Shown in pieces: positions 26,812 to 35,503 of a DNA stretch of 64,000 nt. The notes below the pieces were generated by a model. That model was not told the DNA's origin. It was given only the letters and a program-made list of their open reading frames with translations, and made no database searches. Numbering within the stretch: position 1 is the stretch's first letter; every line of letters starts with the position of its first letter. The DNA comes from Bradyrhizobium sp. LHD-71 (GTDB taxonomy: Bacteria > Pseudomonadota > Alphaproteobacteria > Rhizobiales > Xanthobacteraceae): assembly GCF_031157255.1 (NCBI RefSeq), contig NZ_JAVIFX010000008.1, positions 186,001-250,000 on the forward strand, in the 5' to 3' direction. The translations under genes and the position numbers were made by a program.

Positions 26812-27738
26812 TCATTTGTCGACGTGTTTCGCCGGCCAATGGCCGCTGGCGATCAAGTCGCGCACTCTTTCCCGGATCGTCACCATCAAGGCTTCGAGCG
26901 GCTCGGAACGCGGCCGTCCCGACGCTGTCATCATGGCAAGCGGCCACGACATGCGCGGTCGGATCGATCGCGTTTCGAGCTCCTTGCGATCGATTTCATT
27001 CTCAAAGGCGCCTTGGCTCAGAACGCTGAACCCGAGACCCTGACGCAACAGGGTGCGGACCAGCGACGTGTCGTCAACCTCCATGATGACGTTCACGGTG
27101 GCATTGATGGCAAAAGCGCGCTCTTCCAGGATGCGTCGCGACGCGTGCGACCGGCTTGGAAGGATGAGGGGAAGATTGAGCAGTTCCGCGCTCGTGACGT
27201 AGGCGCGCCGCGTCGGCAGCGTACCGCGTTGGCCGACCAGAAACACCTCTTCCTCCAGCAGCGGCACAATGCGAAAGCCCTTCTGTGGCAGTGGTCCGTG
27301 CAGGCAGGCGACGTCCGCGCGGCCACGCACCAGCGCCTCGTGGATGTAACCGCTGTAGCCCGAGATGATTTTCAGCGACGTGTTGGGGAAGGATTTGCGA
27401 TAGCTCTCGACCAGCGGTGGCAACAGGAAATGCCCCACACCCGGCGGAATCGCGATCACGATCGTGCCGGCTGAGCCGCCGGCGCCACTCTTGATCTCCG
27501 CAGCGGCGTCCTCGAGTTGTCGCAGGATATGCTGGCTGCGCTCGAACAACAGGCGCCCTGCGTCGGTCGGCGTGGCGCCCAGTCCGTTGCGCACGAGCAG
27601 CCGCTTGCCGAGCTCCTGCTCGAGCCGGTCCACTTGCCGGCTGACTGCCGGCTGCGAGATCCGAAGAAATTCCGAAGCGCGGCTGTAGCTGCCGAACTCG
27701 ACGACTGCCTGAAAATAGCGCAGCGCCCGCGCATCCAT
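26812..27738 (-). CDS. LysR family transcriptional regulator (CynR/Nac-like)
   Basis: This 308-residue LysR protein has an N-terminal winged helix in residues 1-60 (MDARALRYFQAVVEFGSYS, then ISQPAVSRQVDRLEQELG). Its effector domain is of the CynR/Nac type. It is divergent from the flavin oxidoreductase at 27854 with 115 bases between, the classic layout for control of the adjacent oxidoreductase-ABC transporter operon. Nac-, Cbl- and CynR-like proteins respond to nitrogen or sulfur status or an operon-derived inducer, which fits an importer of an N- or S-containing compound. Confidence 0.87.
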   Translation of the reverse strand: MDARALRYFQAVVEFGSYSRASEFLRISQPAVSRQVDRLEQELGKRLLVRNGLGATPTDAGRLLFERSQHILRQLEDAAAEIKSGAGGSAGTIVIAIPPGVGHFLLPPLVESYRKSFPNTSLKIISGYSGYIHEALVRGRADVACLHGPLPQKGFRIVPLLEEEVFLVGQRGTLPTRRAYVTSAELLNLPLILPSRSHASRRILEERAFAINATVNVIMEVDDTSLVRTLLRQGLGFSVLSQGAFENEIDRKELETRSIRPRMSWPLAMMTASGRPRSEPLEALMVTIRERVRDLIASGHWPAKHVDK

Positions 27739-27853
27739 TGTTCAACCGCCCAAGGGCTCGGAAACAAAAGGTTATAAACACTATGAGGATTATGCCTTGG
27801 ACGCAAGGCGCCGCCGCCGACTAGGCTTCCCAACTGTCGAGCGGAGGTGTGCA

Positions 27854-28936
27854 ATGAAATTCGGCCTGATGACGCAGTTGCAGATTCCACGGCCGTGGGA
27901 GCCCAACGCGGAGTTGACGACTTATCGTAATGTGATCGAGCAGGCGGTGGCCGGCGAGGCGGCGGGTTTTCACTACTACTGGCTGACTGAAATGCACTTC
28001 TTCAAGCAAATCGGTCATAGTCCGTGTCCGGATCTGCTGCATGCGGCGATCAGTCAGCGCACCAGCAGAATCAGGCTTGGCTTCGCGGTCCTGCTGCTGA
28101 CCACGCACAATCCCTACATGCTGGCCGAGCGGATCGCGACTGCCGACCTGCTGAGCAACGGTCGGGTCGAGTTCGGCTTCGGCCGCGGCTCGACGCCCTA
28201 CATGACCGAAGCCTTCGGCGTGAAGAAGGAGGAAAGCTTTTCGATCGCAAACGAGGCGCTCGAGGCCGTGATGAAGATGTTCGAGAGCGAGCACTTCTCC
28301 GGCTATAAGGGCAAGCATTTCGATCTTCCGCCGCGGCACATCCTGCCGCGTCCGATTCAGGCGCCGCATCCGCCGCTATGGATCGCGGCCTCCAATCTCA
28401 GCACCTACGAGCATGCCGCGAAGCAGGGCGTCGGCATCATCGGTGTGACGCGCAACAGCATCAGTGAGACCCGATCGGCAATTCGCACCTATCGCGAGAC
28501 AATCCGCTCGGCCGATCCGAAGGGCTTTGTCGGCAAAGTGTCGAACGAGAATGTCGCCGCGTTCGCGCTCGCCTGCTGCCATGAGGACGATCGTATCGGC
28601 AAGGACATCGCTTGCGCGGCAGCGCGCTGGTACAATGGCGACAACGACGCCGAGCTCAACCATGTGCGCTTCGCGACCGCCGGAGGCAAGGAAGCGGTGG
28701 TGGCGAAATTCCGAGCGCGCTCGAACGATCAGCTGCTTGCTGACGGCATGGCGATCGGCGGCAACCCGGATTCGATCTGTCGCCAGGTTGAGCAATGGGC
28801 GGAAGCCGGACTCGACCAGCTGATCTTCGTGCTGCAGGCGGGCGAAACGACGCATGATCAGGTCCTGAGGTCGATCGACCTGATTGGCGAGAAGGTGATC
28901 CCGCGTTTTGAAGTGAAGGAGCATGCGGCAGCCTGA
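27854..28936 (+). CDS. LLM class flavin-dependent oxidoreductase
   Basis: This 360-residue luciferase-like enzyme starts MKFGLMTQLQIPRPW, with GGAGG seven bases before the ATG at 27854. The TIM-barrel family marks are HYYWLTEMHFFKQIGHSP, RIRLGFAVLLLTTHNPYMLAERIA and GRVEFGFGRGSTPY. These enzymes use reduced flavin and oxygen to cleave C-S or C-N bonds or oxidise heterocycles. It is the first gene of an operon with an ABC importer and an M24 protein, the same logic as ssuD with ssuABC. No flavin reductase gene is nearby. Intact, in contrast to the frameshifted homologue at 11502. Confidence 0.87.
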   Translation: MKFGLMTQLQIPRPWEPNAELTTYRNVIEQAVAGEAAGFHYYWLTEMHFFKQIGHSPCPDLLHAAISQRTSRIRLGFAVLLLTTHNPYMLAERIATADLLSNGRVEFGFGRGSTPYMTEAFGVKKEESFSIANEALEAVMKMFESEHFSGYKGKHFDLPPRHILPRPIQAPHPPLWIAASNLSTYEHAAKQGVGIIGVTRNSISETRSAIRTYRETIRSADPKGFVGKVSNENVAAFALACCHEDDRIGKDIACAAARWYNGDNDAELNHVRFATAGGKEAVVAKFRARSNDQLLADGMAIGGNPDSICRQVEQWAEAGLDQLIFVLQAGETTHDQVLRSIDLIGEKVIPRFEVKEHAAA

Positions 28937-28976
28937 CCGCCGCGGAAATCCAACGTACAGTCGTTAGGAGAACACC

Positions 28977-29981
28977 ATGGGTCGCCTGCCGAGGTTGCTT
29001 GTCGCAAGTCTCCCGTTTGCCCTGCTCAACTTCCTGGTTTTTGCAATCGATGCCGGCAGAGCGCCGGCGCTCGCTCAAAACGTCAAGCTCGACGTTGCGC
29101 TGTCGAACGGTTGGTGGGGGCATGTTCCGATCATGCTTGCAATCGAGAAGGGGTACTTCAAGGAGCTCGGCATCGATCTTGAAGTGAAGGCAATTGCGAG
29201 CTCAGCGGATCGAATTCGCGCGCTGACTGCAGGGTCGGTTGCCTTCAGCAATCTTGGTCGTATCGCCGTGATCAGCGAAATGGCGAACGATAACAAGTCG
29301 TTCTACTTTTTCGCCAATGTCGATGACAGTCCCGGTAACGAAGGGTGTTGGGCGCGGCAAGGCTTCGCGTCATTCAAGGATCTCAAAGGCAAGAAAGTCG
29401 CGGCGAACACGTCCGCGCAGATCACCTTGAACGGTCTCCTCGAAAACGAGGGCATGACCGAAAAGGATGTGCAGTTCGTCAACCTGCCGGGTGGCGAGAT
29501 GGCCGGTGCCATAGCGCGGGGCGACGTCGATGCGGCGTGTGTCTGGGAGCCGTTGTTCACCAACGTCAAGAACGCAGCCCCCGGCGGCAAGCTGCTTGGC
29601 ACCGACATGGACACGCCGAACTACAAGAAGTTCGGCACCATGGCCTCGCCCGATATCATGATCATCTCGCGCAAGCTGGTCGATGAAAGCCCCGACCAGG
29701 CGCGGAAGATCGCGACGGCGATCTTCAAAGGAGTGGAGTACACCAACGAGAATCCTGAAGACACGGCCAAGGCCGTGGCGCACTATTTCCGGCAGGATCC
29801 GCAGGTCGTGCTCGCTGCCATGAAACAGTTCAAATATTTCGGCGCCGAGAACTGGCCGGAACACATGCGGCTGCATACCGGACAAATGGAGTATCTGTCC
29901 AAGTGGCTGGCCGACAATGGCAAGATAGCGAGAGCGCCGGACGTGAAGGTCTGGGAGAATGTGAGCTTTATCCCGAAGTGA
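28977..29981 (+). CDS. ABC transporter substrate-binding protein (TauA/SsuA, NMT1 family)
   Basis: The 334-residue periplasmic protein has a Sec signal (LLVASLPFALLNFLVFAID), with a probable cleavage site after APALA. The mature part begins QNVKLDVALSNGWWGH. Mid-protein segments FKDLKGKKVAANTSAQITL and GDVDAACVWEPLFTNV are typical for TauA/SsuA/ThiY-type binding proteins of sulfonates, pyrimidines or other small organics. It lies 40 bases after the oxidoreductase, and its stop overlaps a GTG start of the permease. Confidence 0.88.
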   Translation: MGRLPRLLVASLPFALLNFLVFAIDAGRAPALAQNVKLDVALSNGWWGHVPIMLAIEKGYFKELGIDLEVKAIASSADRIRALTAGSVAFSNLGRIAVISEMANDNKSFYFFANVDDSPGNEGCWARQGFASFKDLKGKKVAANTSAQITLNGLLENEGMTEKDVQFVNLPGGEMAGAIARGDVDAACVWEPLFTNVKNAAPGGKLLGTDMDTPNYKKFGTMASPDIMIISRKLVDESPDQARKIATAIFKGVEYTNENPEDTAKAVAHYFRQDPQVVLAAMKQFKYFGAENWPEHMRLHTGQMEYLSKWLADNGKIARAPDVKVWENVSFIPK

Positions 29982-30832
29982 GTTCCGTGACCGACATAGC
30001 CAACGAGCGGCCGACCGGCGCGCTTGCCGAACAGCCGGCAGCGGCTGAGCGACCGGCCACTCGGGTCAGGCGGTCGGCGTTGTTGCTCGCGATCAGCACG
30101 CTTTCGGTGCTGACCGTGCTGGGGGTCTGGTACATCTCGACCGAGCGTGGCTGGGTATCGCCCGTCTTCCTTCCCAAGCCGGGCAGGGTGATCAATGAGG
30201 GGTTCGAGAACCTTGCGAACGGTCAGCTCGGCAAGGACATCTGGATGTCCACGCAGCGTGTTCTGCTCGGTTTTGCGCTCGCCGGCATCGTCGCGATCCC
30301 GCTCGGAGTTATCATGGCGGTGTGGGCTCCCGCCAAAGCCGCGATGGATCCGTTCGTCTCCTTGTTGCGACCGTTGCCCTCGATCACCTGGATTCCGCTG
30401 ACCATGCTCTGGCTTGGTATCGGCGAAGGGCAGAAGGTTGCCATCGTGTTCATGGGGTCGTGGATCTATATCCTGCTCTATACGGTTGAGAGCACCAGAC
30501 GGGTGGATCCGCTTTTGATCCGGGCCGCGCGAAACCTCGGGGCCAGCGATGTTGGCGTCATGCTGCACGTGATCCTGCCCGGCGCGCTGCCTGGTATCAT
30601 CGCCGGGTTGAAAGTCACGCTGGCGATTTCCTGGTCCTGCGTCCTTTCCGCCGAAATGATCGCAGCACAGAATGGCCTCGGCGCATTGATCTGGCAGGGC
30701 AAGGACTGGGGCAACCTCGCGCTCGTCCTGGTCGGCATGTTGTGCATCTCGCTCGTCGTGCTGGTCACCGATAAGCTTGCAAACATGCTCGAGCGGCTGT
30801 TGTTGCCCTGGGAACGGCATCAGAGAACATGA
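29978..30832 (+). CDS. ABC transporter permease (TauC/SsuC type)
   Basis: This inner-membrane permease has about 284 residues if it starts at the GTG at 29978, which overlaps the previous stop as GTGA; GTG at 29987 is an alternative. About six hydrophobic segments are visible. The cytoplasmic EAA-type loop reads RAARNLGASDVGVMLHVILPGALPGIIAGL, with conserved Gly and the Leu-Pro turn, and contacts the ATPase. It forms the channel of the importer with the flanking subunits. The stop overlaps the ATPase start as ATGA. Confidence 0.88.
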   Translation: MSSVTDIANERPTGALAEQPAAAERPATRVRRSALLLAISTLSVLTVLGVWYISTERGWVSPVFLPKPGRVINEGFENLANGQLGKDIWMSTQRVLLGFALAGIVAIPLGVIMAVWAPAKAAMDPFVSLLRPLPSITWIPLTMLWLGIGEGQKVAIVFMGSWIYILLYTVESTRRVDPLLIRAARNLGASDVGVMLHVILPGALPGIIAGLKVTLAISWSCVLSAEMIAAQNGLGALIWQGKDWGNLALVLVGMLCISLVVLVTDKLANMLERLLLPWERHQRT

Positions 30833-31629
30833 TGGAAACAATGTCGCCCATTCTTGCCGCGCACAGGGTCAGCAAGACGTTCACAAACGCCAAAGACCAG
30901 CAGGTCCTCGCAGTCGACGATCTTTCGCTCGAGATCGACGAGGGTGAGTTCATCTGTCTGCTCGGCGCATCGGGTTGTGGAAAATCGACGATCCTCAACA
31001 TGTTCGCCGGTTTCATCCAGCCGACAGCAGGCGAGGTGCTGTTGCGCGGACAGAAGATCCTGAAAGTCGAGCCGCGCTGCGGCATGATTTTCCAGTCCTA
31101 TGCGCTGTTTCCATGGAAGACGGTGCGCGGCAATGTGGAATTCGGTTTGCGTATGAAAGGACTATCGCGAACCGAACGTCGCGAGCGTGCCGCAGATTTC
31201 ATCGCGATGGTCAACCTTCGCGGCTTCGAGGAGCATTATCCGGCCGAGCTTTCCGGCGGTATGCAGCAGCGCGTGACGATCGCGCGCATGCTGGCGGCCG
31301 ATCCCGAGGTGTTGCTGATGGACGAGCCGTTCGCGGCGCTCGATGCCATGACGCGACAGGTCATGCAGGAGGAGCTGCTCAAGATCCATCAGCAGAGCGG
31401 AAAAACCATTGTGTTCATTACCCACTCGATCGATGAAGCGCTTCTCCTGTCGTCGCGCCTGGTCGTGATGTCTGCCCGGCCCGGCCGGATCAAGGCAGTC
31501 ATTCCGAACGAGCTGCCGGCGCCGCGACAGATCGCGGTGCAGTTCTCGCCGCAGTATGGCGAACTCAAATCGGCCGTCTGGAGCCTGATCGAAAGCGAAG
31601 TGCGACGGCACGGCACTGCGCCAGACTAA
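30829..31629 (+). CDS. ABC transporter ATP-binding protein (TauB/SsuB type)
   Basis: The 266-residue ATPase has Walker A LLGASGCGKST near residue 45, the Q-loop MIFQSYALFPW, signature LSGGMQQRVTIAR near residue 140, Walker B EVLLMDEPFAALD and the switch His in FITHSIDEA. It powers the importer made by the two preceding genes. The start overlaps the permease stop; further ATGs lie at 30832 and 30841. The M24 gene starts 24 bases downstream, so it probably belongs to the same transcript. Confidence 0.92.
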   Translation: MMETMSPILAAHRVSKTFTNAKDQQVLAVDDLSLEIDEGEFICLLGASGCGKSTILNMFAGFIQPTAGEVLLRGQKILKVEPRCGMIFQSYALFPWKTVRGNVEFGLRMKGLSRTERRERAADFIAMVNLRGFEEHYPAELSGGMQQRVTIARMLAADPEVLLMDEPFAALDAMTRQVMQEELLKIHQQSGKTIVFITHSIDEALLLSSRLVVMSARPGRIKAVIPNELPAPRQIAVQFSPQYGELKSAVWSLIESEVRRHGTAPD

Positions 31630-31653
31630 GAACCCTGTTGAGGGAAAGCGGAA

Positions 31654-32811
31654 ATGTCCAAGCAAGATTTCACGAAAGAAGAATTCGCAGGCCGGCTAAG
31701 CCGGACACGCGAAGCGATCGGCAAAGCCGGCCTCGACTGGCTGCTGGTGATCCATCCTGTATCGATGCGCTGGCTGATCGGCCAGGACAACAAGAGCTAC
31801 ACGGCGTTCCAGTGCCTGCCGGTTTCAGCCGCGCCCGGTAAACTCGCCGTGTTCACGCGTGAGATGGAGCGCAACGAGTTCGAGGCCGACTCGATGGCGG
31901 ATGAAGTGCGCAGCTATAATGGCCGCGAGCCGGAAGATCCGATGGAGGCTTTCGCCAGGTTCGCCGATGAACTTGGACTGAGGACGGCCCGCGTCGGCAT
32001 GGAGGTGCCGCCCTATTACTTGCATCCGCATCACTACGTGAAGCTGAGAGACCTGCTCGGGCCAGCGCTGGTTGCCGAGCCGAATAATCTGATCAACGGC
32101 CTAAAGCTTACCAAGTCGGCGCAGGAACTCGATTACCATCGCCGCTCTGCGCGGATCGCCGCGGACGCGTGGACCGCGCTGCTGTCGGTGGCGCGCGAGG
32201 GGGCAACTGAACTGGAACTGTCAGCCGCCGCCTACCAGAAGATCCTGTCCTCGGGCAGTTTCTTGCCGGCGAGCACGATGAACCTGATGACCGGTGAGCG
32301 CAGCGCATTCGCGCTCGGCGGACCGACGGAGAGGCGCATGCAACGCGGCGACACCGGACTGGTCGAGCTTGGGGGAGCGTATAAGCGCTACACCTCCACG
32401 CTCGGCCGTCAATGGTCGATCGGCAAACCGGGCGCGCGGCTAAAGGAGCTGCATAGGGTGGTCTGCGACGCTTCGGATGCGGCGATCGCCGAGATGAAGG
32501 CCGGAGCCCCGGCGATCAACGCTCATGAGGCGCTGAAAAGCGTGATCGCACGTGCCGGGCTCGACCACTACCGGCAGCACACGTCCGGTTACGGCATGGC
32601 GCCCGGCTTTCCGCCCTCCTGGGGCGAGCCGACCAATATGTTCGGCGGCAGCAACGATGTACTGCAGGCCAATATGGTGATGACAGTCGAGCCTGGCCTG
32701 TTCAGCAAAGAGGAAGGTCTCGGTGTGCGTCTGATCGACAACGTCATCATCACGGAGACCGGCGTCGAGCGTCTTTCGACCACGCCGCGCGAGATCGCGA
32801 CGGTTGAATGA
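31654..32811 (+). CDS. M24 family creatinase/ectoine hydrolase-like protein lacking most metal ligands
   Basis: The 385-residue protein has the two-domain creatinase/aminopeptidase P fold. Aligned by eye with active M24 peptidases, the metal residues are altered: the first Asp is Glu in LVELGGAYKRY, the second Asp is Thr in TSTLGRQWS, and the final Glu is Ile in VRLIDNVIIT. His in HTSGYGMAPGFPP and Glu in TVEPGLF remain. This is the pattern of creatinase and ectoine hydrolase (DoeA), which open C-N or lactam-like bonds without metal. LPASTMNLMTGERSAF is also DoeA-like. It ends the ABC-importer operon, so it likely hydrolyses the imported compound. No ectoine genes are adjacent, so ectoine itself is not assured. 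Confidence 0.82.
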   Translation: MSKQDFTKEEFAGRLSRTREAIGKAGLDWLLVIHPVSMRWLIGQDNKSYTAFQCLPVSAAPGKLAVFTREMERNEFEADSMADEVRSYNGREPEDPMEAFARFADELGLRTARVGMEVPPYYLHPHHYVKLRDLLGPALVAEPNNLINGLKLTKSAQELDYHRRSARIAADAWTALLSVAREGATELELSAAAYQKILSSGSFLPASTMNLMTGERSAFALGGPTERRMQRGDTGLVELGGAYKRYTSTLGRQWSIGKPGARLKELHRVVCDASDAAIAEMKAGAPAINAHEALKSVIARAGLDHYRQHTSGYGMAPGFPPSWGEPTNMFGGSNDVLQANMVMTVEPGLFSKEEGLGVRLIDNVIITETGVERLSTTPREIATVE

Positions 32812-32813
32812 GC

Positions 32814-34121
32814 TTATCGTGTTGTGGCATCGATGCGATCGAGCCATCGCTTGGTCGAAACCACCGTGGCGACAACCAGCGCCGCCGCATCGTGCAGCGG
32901 CAGCGGCCGCAACGGTCTGACCGGAAATACTGTCGCGTTGTCGCCGGCGCCGCGGGCGAGCGCCGCAAGGTCGCGACCGAGCAGGCTCGCGGCAGCGAGA
33001 CCGCGGCCGTTGCAACCGACTGCGCTCCACACGCCTTCAGCCAGCCGATGAATGTGCGGATACTGATCCGTGGTGAGCGCGATCCAGCCGCTCCAGCTGT
33101 TCTCGACGTGTGGCGCGGGCAGTCGGGGATAGAGCTCGCGCAGTCGTCGCTGAACCATCCTTGCCGCGTCCGCCCGACCAGGGACGAAAGATGCGCCGTC
33201 GATCGAAACGTGCAGGCGTCCGCCGAACTTGCGCACGCCCGAATAAAGACGCCTCGTATCGGTCAGCGGCTGTCCCTGCGGCAGGATGTCCGCAAGCACG
33301 CCTTCGGGCAGTGGCTCGGTGACGGCTCCGTGCACCAGGAACGGCACCACGCTGCGCGCGAGGTCCGGCCACAGCGGTCCCGAATACGCATTGGTTGCGA
33401 TGATCACTTTTTCAGCGGTGAGCTGGCGCGTGCCGCAGATGATGTCCCATTCCGAACCGCGCGGGGCGATGCGGTCGACGCGCGTGACGGGGTGGATCAA
33501 CGCGCCATGTGCGGCCGCCGCCCGGGCGAGGCCGCGCGCATAGGCAAGTGGATCGAGATGGAAGCCGCGTGGATCGAGCAGCACTGCCGGGTAGAAATCG
33601 CTGCCGACGAGATCAGCAGCGGCACTGCCGTAGAACATCTTGGCCGGCGCGCCGCGCAGTGCGGCGGCGGTCGCTTCGAGCTGAGCGGATCCTGCTTTGG
33701 TGCGCGCGCCGATGAGGATGCCGGTACGCGTTGCCGCGCATGCGATCTGGTAACGCTCGATGAACGCGGCCACCTCGGCCGGCGCGACAGCGACAGCCGC
33801 CGAGAGTCTTGTGCCGCGCTCTTCGCCGAGATCGGCAATGATCTTTTCATGACTGTGCTTGAGATATGGGACGAGCTGGCCGAACGCGCGGCCGGAGGCG
33901 CCATGCCCGACCTCATGGCTTTCCAGCACAGCGACGCTCGCGCCGTTCGTCGCAAGGTTGTAGGCCGTCCAGAGGCCCGTTATCCCGCCACCGACGATTG
34001 CGACGTCGACACGGTTGTCCCACCCCTTGGCGGCCGGCACCGTCGGCTCGACGCCGGCCGCGCCATAGAGCGAGGGAGGAGCGCTCGTGTCGTTGGTGAC
34101 GCGACGTTGAATCAGGCCCAT
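32814..34121 (-). CDS. FAD-dependent amine/amino acid oxidase (DAO family)
   Basis: This 435-residue flavoprotein starts at 34121 (MGLIQRRVTNDTS); the open extension to 34247 lacks similarity. The FAD fold is DVAIVGGGITGLWTAYNLA near residue 35, followed by SHEVGHGASGRAFGQ, typical of the PuuB (gamma-glutamylputrescine oxidase) and sarcosine oxidase-like group. C-terminal FAD contact residues are in GVWSAVGCNGRGLAAASLLG. It would oxidise a C-N bond of a secondary amine to give an aldehyde and amine. It converges with the M24 gene, with two bases between them. Its 5' end faces the decarboxylase genes at 34376. Confidence 0.83.
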   Translation of the reverse strand: MGLIQRRVTNDTSAPPSLYGAAGVEPTVPAAKGWDNRVDVAIVGGGITGLWTAYNLATNGASVAVLESHEVGHGASGRAFGQLVPYLKHSHEKIIADLGEERGTRLSAAVAVAPAEVAAFIERYQIACAATRTGILIGARTKAGSAQLEATAAALRGAPAKMFYGSAAADLVGSDFYPAVLLDPRGFHLDPLAYARGLARAAAAHGALIHPVTRVDRIAPRGSEWDIICGTRQLTAEKVIIATNAYSGPLWPDLARSVVPFLVHGAVTEPLPEGVLADILPQGQPLTDTRRLYSGVRKFGGRLHVSIDGASFVPGRADAARMVQRRLRELYPRLPAPHVENSWSGWIALTTDQYPHIHRLAEGVWSAVGCNGRGLAAASLLGRDLAALARGAGDNATVFPVRPLRPLPLHDAAALVVATVVSTKRWLDRIDATTR

Positions 34122-34375
34122 GCAGTGCCTCGATCGATTGGACGGCATGCTGACACATCGAGCGGAAGCAGGAAAGCACGCCGGCAAAACGCGAGGGCAG
34201 CGGTGCCTCGTGCCAGCGCGTTTGCAAGCTACAGCCGCAAGCGTCATTCGAGTGACGTCGGCATGCAGATATCAGTGACGGCAGCACTTGCGCCTGAAGG
34301 TAAAATGGGCGTTATCTTGAGGCGAACCAGTCGGGAAACGCGACGGATCAACGAGCAGCAACAGGACTACAGTTA

Positions 34376-34900
34376 ATGACAGAGGAAACGCACTGGTCGG
34401 ATGAGGTGTTTCGCGAGATCAAGAAACGCGAGATCGATACCGTATGCACGATACCCGATGGTGGGCTGACCCGGCTGCTCAATCTGGTGAAGGCGGATCG
34501 TGATATGCGGCTGATCACGCTCACCACCGAAGAGGAGGGGATGGGCATCGTGACCGGCCAATGGCTGGGGGGCAAGCGTTCGATGATCGCGATGCAATCT
34601 TCCGGCGTCGGAAATTGCATCAATGCGCTCGGTCTGCCCGCCGTGATGCGTGCACCATGTCTGATGCTGGTGACCATGCGCGGCCAGTGGGGTGAGTTCA
34701 ATCCCTGGCAGGTACAGATGGGCCAGGCGACTCGACCGGTCCTCGAGGCGGTCGGCGTCAAATGCTTTCCGGCCGACGATCCAAAGGATGTTGCGCCGGC
34801 TTTCGTCGGTGCAGCGGACCTCGCGTTCCAGGGCGGCTTTTCCTGCGCGGTGCTGGTTTCGCAGCAGGTGATCGGCGCCAAAGGTTTCGGACAGAAGTGA
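34376..34900 (+). CDS. TPP-dependent decarboxylase, alpha (PYR-domain) subunit, sulfopyruvate/phosphonopyruvate type
   Basis: The 174-residue protein consists of only the pyrimidine-binding domain of a thiamine diphosphate decarboxylase. The catalytic Glu region is ITLTTEEEGMGIVTGQWL near residue 55, followed by MQSSGVGNCINALGLPAV. This arrangement is known from ComD of sulfopyruvate decarboxylase and is close to phosphonopyruvate decarboxylase. It must pair with the next gene, which supplies the cofactor-binding half. The substrate is a 2-oxo acid with an acidic group. Sulfopyruvate is possible but no coenzyme M genes are present. Confidence 0.8.
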   Translation: MTEETHWSDEVFREIKKREIDTVCTIPDGGLTRLLNLVKADRDMRLITLTTEEEGMGIVTGQWLGGKRSMIAMQSSGVGNCINALGLPAVMRAPCLMLVTMRGQWGEFNPWQVQMGQATRPVLEAVGVKCFPADDPKDVAPAFVGAADLAFQGGFSCAVLVSQQVIGAKGFGQK

Positions 34901-34905
34901 GCACA

Positions 34906-35493
34906 ATGGCAACGTCGAACAAGATCAATCGCCGTCCCTTCGTCGCAACATTGCTGGCGCAACGCGGCAATGCGCTGGTGATTCCGGGTCTCGGTTCACC
35001 CACCTGGGATTGCTCCGCGGCAGGCGACAGTCCGGAATATCTTTACTCCTGGGGCGGCATGGGGCTCGCGGTGCCGACCGCGCTCGGTGTCGCGCTCGCA
35101 CGCCCCGACCGGCGCGTGCTCGCGTTGACCGGGGATGGAGAGATGCTGATGGGCATCGGATCGCTCGGCGTGGTGAGCGCGCAGGGTGCGAAGAACCTTT
35201 CCATCCTGGTGCTCGATAATGAAAGCTTCGGGGAAACCGGGCGGCAGACCGGGCTGACGTCGGAACGGGCTGACCTGTGCGCGGTCGCGCGCGGCTTCGG
35301 CATCAGTCGAACCATGCACGTCACCGAACAGGGCAAGGCGGATGAACTTGCAAGCTTCCTCTTCAAGGAAGAAGGGCCGTGCTTTGCTGTTGCCAAGATC
35401 GCCTTGTCCGAAGATCCATGGAGCCTGCCCGTAAAGGATGGAACAGCGATCGCGCGGCGCTTCCGTATTGCGCTTGGAGTCGAGAAGGCATGA
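34906..35493 (+). CDS. TPP-dependent decarboxylase, beta (PP-domain) subunit
   Basis: The 195-residue protein contains the diphosphate-binding domain. The TPP motif begins at GDGEMLMG near residue 78 and closes at VLDNESFGETG near residue 105, giving the GDG...N metal site. It starts at ATG 34906, five bases after the previous stop; an in-frame GTG at 34897 would overlap that stop as GTGA. Translation coupling with the alpha subunit is likely. Together the two form one active decarboxylase like ComDE. The alpha/beta hydrolase follows after ten bases, so all three are probably one operon. Confidence 0.82.
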   Translation: MATSNKINRRPFVATLLAQRGNALVIPGLGSPTWDCSAAGDSPEYLYSWGGMGLAVPTALGVALARPDRRVLALTGDGEMLMGIGSLGVVSAQGAKNLSILVLDNESFGETGRQTGLTSERADLCAVARGFGISRTMHVTEQGKADELASFLFKEEGPCFAVAKIALSEDPWSLPVKDGTAIARRFRIALGVEKA

Positions 35494-35503
35494 GGTCGAA
35501 CGA

